64,000 nucleotides of DNA from Epiperipatus broadwayi (Eukaryota > Onychophora > Udeonychophora > Euonychophora > Peripatidae). Numbering within the stretch: the stretch's first letter is position 1; each line of letters begins with the position of its first letter. The DNA lies in NCBI GenBank assembly GCA_028023455.1, contig JAQFVV010012671.1:872001-936000 (forward strand), in the 5' to 3' direction. Below the pieces are notes generated by a model. That model made no database searches. It was given only the letters and a program-made list of their open reading frames with translations, and was not told where the DNA came from. Shown one piece after another: positions 57,086 to 64,000 of the stretch. Made by a program: the position numbers and the translations under genes.

Positions 57086-57414
57086 TAAACCATGAAGTAC
57101 TTCACATATATATGCTCTTATATCCATATAAATATAGATTATTTGTTCTTTTATTTTAATGTAAAAGTAATTCTTATAGTAGATAAGAGCATAAGGTACT
57201 CTTTTTTGTTTGGATCATTTATTAACTTAGCTAATCTAAAACTTCTTCAATAGTGATCATCTTTTTATTCACTTTCTTTCTCTTTCATCTTTCTAAGTAC
57301 AACACACCTCAAACATTTTCATTTCACTTTTCCTTTTTCCGAGTTGCAATATGTTTCAATCTCCACAAAACATATAACAAGTCTTTTCTCAATTTTATTC
57401 TACTGGCCAATAGT

Positions 57415-57545
57415 GTAATTTTGGACCAACTGATGAGTGCTGGTTGAGCATGAAATGCATCCTGATGGTCATTTCTCTTTTATTACATCTTTACTTATAT
57501 GAACTTAAAAATAATGGGAAGTATGGAGGTTGTTTAATATATCTA
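57415..57545 (+). repeat. Dispersed repeat family R, member
   Basis: Contains ggaccaactgatgagtgctg, gagcatgaaatgcatcctg, ggtcatttctcttttatta and gtatggaggttgtttaatat, in the same order as 39230-39360. Confidence 0.7.
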
Positions 57546-58331
57546 TAATTTTATTCTATGATTAAAAGTTTATTTGTTTTTATACAACATTTCTATAATT
57601 TTTTTTACTTCTAAAATATGTAAATCTATAAAACTGTTATACTATTTAGCTAATAATTATTAAAATAATATAAAGTTGCTCACTAGTGTGAAACCTATAC
57701 AATTATACAAGCAAATTAGTTTGAATTCAAAATGTTAATTGTTTATTGAAGCAGTCAGATCTGAGTTCGATCCTAGCTTCATGACATCTAGCCATAAGCC
57801 CACTTCAAATCCTAGTACTAACCTTAAATTTGTGACACAATGGGGCTTTATACGTTCAATCCACGCTAATTTCCATAAAGAAAAACTTATTTATAAATGT
57901 GTATTAAAATTAATTCATTTGAGTTTAAATTAATCAATGCTATTAATAAATTCATGATAAAATTATTCATGAATTTATATATATTATAATTGCGTGGATT
58001 GTGCGTATATATTTATAAATATTTAAACATATACAGTCATTCTAAAGTTTCATTGCGTCAGGAATGTTTATTTTACTTTTAAATAATCTGTTCGAATTTT
58101 AGTGATTAAAAGCTACATTCTTTCAATAAGCTTTCAGATTTTCCCTTTCCAAAAACAATGGGTAAAGTTTTATTAATTAGAAAAAAAGATAAGTATTTAA
58201 AATGTAAGGATTTCCTAATTAAAATCATTTTTCTGATTTTAAAAATTCATTTTCTAATTAGAAAATGAATTCAAGTTAATGAGTTTGAAAGCCTTATTGA
58301 AGTAATTTATCTAAAAACAACTAGTAAATTT
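57546..58331. other. AT-rich DNA with a SINE head and a small palindrome
   Basis: At 57755-57780 gatctgagttcgatcctagc looks like a tRNA B box. At 58246-58271 attcattttctaattagaaaatgaat is a perfect 26-bp palindrome. The frame 57739-57933 has no domain. Confidence 0.5.
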
Positions 58332-58490
58332 TGTAACATTGATAATGAAAGAAGCGCTAGCCTGAAGGCATCAGAGGATAGTATAAATAACCCGGAAAAG
58401 TTTGGAGAAGGGAGAAGCCATCTTTGTTTAGAGAAGTATCATTAAACTCTGTGTGTTTTTAAATTATGAAATTAAATAGTGTTTCTATCA
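58332..58490 (+). repeat. Short LTR (159 bp), apparently single
   Basis: Starts TGTAACATTG and ends TTTCTATCA, giving TG...CA ends, with a central TATA box (58382-58389). It is directly followed by TGGTGAGGGG, a PBS-like sequence with no gap. Length and layout fit short LTRs of Ty3/gypsy elements. No second copy or coding region was found in the window. Confidence 0.6.
58382..58389 (+). promoter_or_regulatory. TATA box of the short LTR
   Basis: tataaata flanked by G/C (gatagtataaataacccgg), about 50 bases inside the LTR start, where U3 promoters usually lie. Confidence 0.5.
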
Positions 58491-58508
58491 TGGTGAGGGG
58501 CTAAACTT
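58491..58508 (+). promoter_or_regulatory. Candidate primer-binding site
   Basis: TGGTGAGGGGCTAAAC starts exactly after the LTR end CA. It resembles the TGGTGACCCC site (tRNA-Trp type) used by CsRn1-like elements for the first six bases, then departs. Confidence 0.45.
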
Positions 58509-59459
58509 CAGGAATCTGACTACGGTTCCTGAAGTCCCCTGAAAATCTTCGATGAAGCTGCTAAATCCTTTTCGGACCAATCGTGCTGCCCAAAAATCAT
58601 GAAAATATCAATCAAAATGCTATTCAAGTAATTTACAAAATGCGTGCCTATGTTTCCACCATCTGGACTTGTAAACTAAGGACCCAGCCCCAGAAGAAAT
58701 GATAATATAATTCCATAATAAAACGTAACTTTCTGGCCATTTCCGAATTTTACTTTACACTCCCTTTAAAAGCTCTTCTTATTTATTAATGTAATAATCT
58801 GTACAAAACTTTCTTTTATTTATGCTATATTTAAGTCATGTAATAATTCTCTCAACCTCTAGTCTTTAAATTTAACTTTCCTTTCTTACGATGGTGGTTC
58901 ATTTACTGTATTATATATATTGAGTAATTTATTAATGTCGTTTATTTTTAATTATATGCCAATAATCCTTTGACTTGATGAGCTCCTTTGTTCCAGTTGC
59001 CTTATGCAAATAATATAATATTAAGTCTGATAGTAATTCTCACCCATTAGAACTAGATTTATACCATTCTATCAATCATCGAGTCGAAAGAAATTATTAA
59101 ATATTTGCTATTTTTATAATTGGCTAATAATAAATTATTAGCTCCATTTCTAATCTATGCCCCAGCTATTTTCTCATGTTCACCAATATTTAGTTATTCA
59201 TATATAATGTTAAAATATTTTTTTTGCAAAGGGGTTGATAAAGGAATCAGATGAATACATTCTAGTCCAAATTGTTTTTACTATCTATTAATATTCAGGA
59301 GATGCATGATTTTGGGGCATAATTAATATAATGTCATAACTGTTTTAAAATAATTTTAGTTAAAAGCTTGTTTGACTTTAATTAATTTGATCAAGTCATC
59401 ATGTACAGCATTCTATAATAAATTGGGTTTTATTATTCAAATAGTGACTATCAAGTCAT
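58509..59459. other. Possible element leader, then AT-rich DNA
   Basis: 58509-58740 has balanced composition and contains an inverted pair (ttcaggaatctgac / ggttcctgaag). No gag-like frame was found. The rest is AT-rich. Confidence 0.4.
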
Positions 59460-59840
59460 CATCTTTGAACGTTGCTGGTGCAGGGCAATCTTCCGCTCCA
59501 TAGGCTTGTCGTTAGTGAGATTACTATTATTTGAATTATAGAGGAAGAAAGCACTTCCTCCCCTGCTTATATTATATTTTGGAACACCAAAGGTTCGTAG
59601 CTATGACTCGGCCTGGTTTTCCCCGTGTTCCACATCTCCTTAAAGGGCAGTAAGACTTGTCAAATACAAGCCGCTATACTACTTTAATCACTGACCAGCT
59701 ATTATCTTTCATGTTCATTTTATAGCTCATAATTCATCTGCACTGTTACCTCTCTGTTCCAGTAAAGCCCGCTCTTATGCTCGTAATTCGGGATGAAGTG
59801 ATTTCATTAAAGTCGAACAAATTCTCAGTTATCTCAAATT
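59460..59840. other. GC-richer unexplained block with a strong 3' splice-site-like signal
   Basis: About 380 bp distinctly richer in G/C than its surroundings (gcagggcaatcttccgctcc, tagctatgactcggcctggt). Near its end, ctgttacctctctgttccag is an excellent acceptor on the plus strand. Downstream one frame is open for 25 codons (KPALMLVIRDEV, to TAA near 59840). No matching donor or known domain is seen. It does not resemble the common spliceosomal RNAs as I remember them. Confidence 0.3.
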
Positions 59841-60326
59841 AAATAAGTTTTCTAATAAATATTAAAGTTATGCCCTAAATACGTATCTTGCTCTTCATGA
59901 ATGGATTTGCAAATGTGAAAATAAATCTCACATTCTTACATATAAAATTAGAATAATAATTTCCTTTATAACTGAATACCTGTATCTGCCTTTATTTTCT
60001 TGTTGGGGGCATAGACATATAGAATTCCGTAATATTGTGTAATACTTGTTGGCATATAATAGGAACTGCCATTCTTATTATAATTATAAACTTTGTTTAA
60101 GTACTAGAGGTAATCAATATAGTCATCATTTAAAAATAGAACAAAACTATTACTATTTTATTAAACATTTTATAAACACACTTGGTTTCTTAATTCTTTT
60201 ATTCAATAAGTATATTAATGTTAATACTCACTGTCTGCATTGGCAACCTGAACATATGCATATGATTTGACTTAAAATTATCTTTAGTTAGTTTATTATC
60301 CAATATTAGTGTCAGTTCAGGGTTCT

Positions 60327-60500
60327 CTAATCATCACCAACCGTTGAGCTAGTTTCTTGGTGCATAGCACTGTGCTGTTGATGTAGATCATCCATTGATC
60401 TGGGCTGGTGAGTTGGGTTTGAATTCAGTTTGGTTTGGCTGAGTTTGGATCCGACTTGCAGTTTAGGTGGTGGAGGTTTTTCAATGGGTACATTATGAAA
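60327..60500 (-). CDS. Terminal coding exon of a minus-strand gene (57 residues)
   Basis: After an acceptor-like aactaataacctgag the minus strand is open for 57 codons to TAG at 60327-60329. It begins FHNVPIEKPPPPKLQ, is rich in Gln, His, Ser and Pro (HQPRSMDDLHQQHSAMHQ), and ends STVGDD. Composition and local GC content differ strongly from the surroundings, as expected of a cytoplasmic tail. VPIEK-PPP recalls VPIKEKSP in the prominin-like tail at 38036-38151, so it could be the tail of a tandem paralogue or an alternative end. However, the entering phase is 0 here and 2 there. The upstream exon would lie beyond the window or is unrecognised. Confidence 0.5.
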   Translation of the reverse strand, partial: FHNVPIEKPPPPKLQVGSKLSQTKLNSNPTHQPRSMDDLHQQHSAMHQETSSTVGDD

Positions 60501-61898
60501 CTCAGGTTATTAGTTGGATAGTTTATAAAAGTCATACATGGCTATTAGATGCAAAATTGCATCCTATTCCTCACTGAAGTTAGCAAATAGCTAAAAACTA
60601 GTCTGAGAACTATTAACTAATATCTATAAATTACTCAAGTCTATAATTGAGTCTTTTGAGCATTTATTTTTATCTCTTACTTTACAGATAACATTAGAAT
60701 GCTTTATACATGTTTTTGAATTCATTCTTATTATCTTCAAGCAATGACCCAATGCTCTGTATATTTTTTTATATTATTTCAATTTCCTTTTATATATATA
60801 TATATATTAATAGATTTAATGAAAATAAGAAATAAACAATAAAATTAAAATATAGTGAAGGGTCTGTGCAAAGTTTCATATATAGTTTTAAAGGTAAAAA
60901 TATATCTTTACATTTAAAAGTGTTGTATTATTAAGGCATTAGCTTGTTTTGAATTATGGTTCTGAAACATAAACCTTAAATTTAGAATAAAACAAGAATT
61001 ACACAAAAATATAGAAAAATATTTTTGAAATAATAATAAAAAATAAAAAAATATATGTATGGGTTTGATTCCAATATGGTATTACCAAAGTAAATGAAGA
61101 ATGATTGAAGAACTGGAGAAATTTTTGATTGGACATAAACATGAAAAAAGTTTTCAGAAAAGATCTCATTTAAAGTGGAAAAGATTTATTAAGACTTTTA
61201 CACTGCTATATGTTGCCAATATATGATGATAATGTTATAAGTCTTTGGAAGATACAGTGCTGCCTTAGATATTTGTCCAACTTTTATTTTTTCTAAAATT
61301 AACCATGTAATATTATTTTTTCTTCACATGTGGAATCATATTAGCTACCTATCTTTTAATTTGTATACTTTGTGATATATGTAAATAAACATATCCTCAC
61401 CAGTCAATATTTGATTAATCTGAGAGTAAAATCTTTTCCTTCACTATATATATATATAGAAATGTAATTAATAAAAAATGATTAGTAATCATTTATGTAT
61501 TTGGTAAAAAAAAAAAAAGCCACTCAACAAGTGCTGTCTTATACTTCATTGCTTATGGATTAAGTTTGTGAAATATATATTTATATATACACACACAAAT
61601 TGTTAATTTATCATAATTATAAATGCTATTGAAAATTCTATAAAAAATTATTATTATTTAATAAAATTTCCCATATTATAATTATTATTATTATAATCAT
61701 TTCCCTATATGTAACATAAATACACACACACATGCTGTTATTGATATTGCATGTGCGATTAAACAAATGAATAAGATCACAATTTTGACAATCATCAGTT
61801 ACATTGATCAAACTCAATTCATAGTACTGATGCTTTATATTTACATAAATACCAAACAATTTTATTTTATTTATTTATTAATACACTATATCATAAGC
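60501..61898. other. AT-rich, probable intron
   Basis: At 60575-60615 cctcactgaagtta ... aaaaactagtctgag matches the centre of FB-A (cctcactgatgaaa ... cctagtctgggg). TA microsatellites lie at 60790 and 61445. No other exon is supported. Confidence 0.5.
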
Positions 61899-62147
61899 TT
61901 AATGTATTTCTGTCCAAGTAATTAATGTTTCATCAAGTTCATTTAATAATGCTTGAATATAAATGTTCCATTTATTAAATAAAATGATTATAAATATAAT
62001 AAGTTTTAACATGAAATAATATATGTCCAGATATAGAGAATCTGAAACAGACACATATAATCTTGCAAATATATCTTTTGAAATGAAAATCAATGCTGCT
62101 GTGCACAAAATAACAAATGTCAATGGAAATGATTTGATCTCTTTCAT
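61899..62147 (-). CDS. Candidate ORF with a signal-peptide-like start
   Basis: 82 codons from ATG at 62145-62147 to TAA. The N-terminus (MKEIKSFPLTFVILCTAALI) has a basic start and hydrophobic core like a signal peptide, and a second hydrophobic run follows (MLKLIIFIIILF). No family is recognised and AT-rich DNA easily yields such frames, so this may be chance. Confidence 0.2.
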   Translation of the reverse strand: MKEIKSFPLTFVILCTAALIFISKDIFARLYVSVSDSLYLDIYYFMLKLIIFIIILFNKWNIYIQALLNELDETLITWTEIH

Positions 62148-63569
62148 TAGTTAATCATATCATTATTATTCAATGTTATCAGTATTTTTCATTTATACAT
62201 ATAACAAATGGTTATTTTGTTTATTAGTATGAAAGTACCATATATCCATTGTAAATTCAGTGCAATATATCCAAAATAATTACTATCAGATCATATCAAA
62301 AAATCAGGACTATGTTCCTAATTTGGTTTTATAAAAAAAAACAGAATAACATGGTGCATGAGAAAAATTAATGCAGGCCAATTATGTTCCATTAAAAAAA
62401 ATAATAGTAAATAATGATCACTCTGCTTCTTCTCACCAGTATTGAAAACTTTGTCATCTTATTATTGTATTTTGGGGTTTTTAGAGTCAAATGTTCAACA
62501 CTTATCTGTCCAAGATAGATGCAAGCTTTTATTTTTTTTTATCTATATACCCATTTAGCAATCAGTAGTGGATGATTAGTTGGATAAACTATAAGTCTAT
62601 ACCAATCACCTTGACACTTATATTTCCATTAAGCATTAAACTTTTATAAATCACTCATTTTCAGTATCATATTTAAAAAATATATAAACCATGAGTGCAT
62701 GTTTAAGAAAGTATTGATACTATCTTTGGACATCTCAATACAAGATTTTGCAATTGTGTTTTTTTATTACAGACTCCCTTTCATCATCAACTTTTATCTT
62801 AACATTAAGAAATATATGAATGATACCTAAGTAAGAGAAAGTGTTAAAATTTGATTCAAGATTTAAAATGATGCCATAATTTTTTGCCTGTCACCTAATT
62901 GTTTTATAACTGATTTTTGTTTGCTTTTTTATTAAGGTCATGATTGATAAAAGCTACATTTTACACAAACAATAAAAATCAATACTTTGTTAATTTTTTT
63001 TTCTTTCATTTATTTTAAAAGCTCACAATATTTTTTCAAGCCTTGTTGAATCCTGTGCAAAAATTTATTGACTCCCAATAGAAATCTTTATATAAGCTCT
63101 GAATATCTTTGTGCTAAATCTTGTGTATAATCATTATATTTTGAGATAGTTGCAGCCAAAATAATCTAACTTCAATAGCATCACCCATTCAAAGATGGTA
63201 TTATTTCATTTCATCAGAAGATATTATCAATTTTTCTAAGTCTATATTTTAATACATAATTTTTCAAACATTTTCAAGGTTAGGAAAGTTATTTATACTT
63301 GGAAATATAGAACAATTTAGTAAAACTACACATTCAAATTGCTGTAATTTAAACATTCAAAACTTAAAAATTAGAATGGAAAATGTAGTAAAAACAAGTT
63401 ATAAATTTTATATGGTGATTTAATATTTTAAAAATATTAGTTCAAGCTAAATTAATGCACCCACACACACACACACGCACACACAAAATAAAACCTCAAA
63501 ACAAAAATTATTGTCTATATTCATTTGTGTTTAATCATTATAGACATCCTTTTATTATAAATATGCCCT
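62148..63569. other. AT-rich, probable intron or intergenic
   Basis: Only AT-rich sequence and a CA microsatellite at 63460-63486. No exon supported. Confidence 0.55.
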
Positions 63570-63700
63570 GCATGATGTAATGCAGTAGCAGAGTAATGGA
63601 TTTTGGACCTCAAAATCCATGAATTGCAGCTCCAGCTTTAGTTATCCTTTCCAATGCTTAATATTTTTATGAATTTCTGAGCAATAAATCATTTAATTAT
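63570..63700 (+). repeat. tRNA-derived SINE
   Basis: gatgtaatgcagtagcagag (weak A box) leads into a palindromic ggattttggacctcaaaatcc, then tgcagctccagc and the tail gaatttctgagcaataaatc. This tail matches that of the SINE at 40981-41095. Confidence 0.55.
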
Positions 63701-63735
63701 TTATTTATAATGTTGATACTGACTAAAAAGTAGAT

Positions 63736-64000
63736 AAACAAGGCAAAACTCTTTATACAGTAGTGCCACCCTGTGCCAACCAGAGTAATCAATGGATGCC
63801 AGAAGGCTTGTGCATAAAACACCTATCTAATGCCTACTCATCCACAAGTCAGAAACTAGTCTGGGGATATTGGATGAGTAGATATTAGATAGGGATTATA
63901 TGCACAAGCCTTCTGGCATCCATTGATTACTCTGATTCATACAGGGTGGCACTACTGTATGGAGAGTTTTGCCTTGTTTATAAACAATTATGAGCTAGTA
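63736..64000. mobile_element. Foldback family FB-A, copy E (runs off the window)
   Basis: Left arm from aaggcaaaactctttatac through tggatgccagaaggcttgtg to tgcctactcatccac. The right arm starts cagaaactagtctggggata and runs to ggagagttttgcc. It is cut at the window end after caattatgagctagta. Confidence 0.9.

Noticed and set aside
61400-61435. 19-nt microexon (acceptor ttttactctcag, donor GTGAGG) on the minus strand
   Set aside because: Splice sites look good, but an exon this small in AT-rich DNA is expected by chance; no frame information supports it.

Overview
This is a very AT-rich (by eye roughly 70-75 percent) nuclear segment of a metazoan genome with large introns. No bacterial features are present: no operons, no ribosome binding sites, no long open frames, no CRISPR array. 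The evidence for an animal is: spliced exons with consensus GT/AG sites; tRNA-derived SINEs; and remnants of Ty3/gypsy LTR elements, a Penelope-like element and LINE reverse transcriptases, together with a hAT-type MITE, a Helitron-like end and many foldback repeats. The mix would suit an invertebrate such as a mollusc (for example a cephalopod) or an arthropod, but I cannot fix the phylum from the sequence alone.

Genes. Only one gene is well supported. It lies on the minus strand, with three phase-compatible C-terminal exons at 47932-48041 (a transmembrane exon), 38036-38151 (a charged tail) and 37182-37213 (tail end plus stop). The transmembrane exon begins N-I-F-W and is followed by a cytoplasmic tail of about 60 residues, which resembles the last membrane span and tail of prominins. 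A second minus-strand coding exon, with stop, lies at 60327-60500. It encodes 57 Pro/Gln/Ser-rich residues and would be the C-terminus of another gene or an alternative end. All other exons of both would be beyond 64000 or unrecognised. Two weak membrane-type ORFs (236-379 and 61899-62147, both minus) are listed as candidates only.

Layout. 1-5000: AT-rich DNA with microsatellites. 5025-10475: two related, internally deleted Ty3/gypsy copies on the minus strand; each lacks reverse transcriptase, RNase H and the integrase core, but keeps protease and the integrase C-tail. 12570-17320: a minisatellite, a broken K/E-rich coiled-coil ORF and three tandem arrays. 17319-18320: Helitron-like element with a nested hAT MITE. 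18455-21350: cluster of four foldbacks. 20100-27500: decayed LINE reverse transcriptase pieces on both strands. 28464-31120: foldback, SINE, Penelope-like remnant and tandem repeats. 34380-36490: decayed gypsy pol on the minus strand. 36900-48050: the prominin-like gene end, whose introns hold a large foldback, a SINE, a fresh 135-bp tandem duplication and an LTR-like block with promoter and primer-binding site. 48474-50365: MITEs and decayed tandem repeats. 53284-53968: more foldbacks. 58332-58508: a compact solo-LTR-like unit with primer-binding site. 59460-59840: an unexplained GC-richer block. 63570-64000: a SINE and a foldback cut by the window edge.

How it works together: the window reads as the 3' part of one or two long-intron membrane-protein genes on the minus strand, filled with old transposon sequence. 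I did not find a clearly new biological system. The most unusual features are the density of long inverted repeats (more than ten, some with arms near 300 bp), the repeated protease-to-integrase-tail deletion structure, and the second hidden coding exon.
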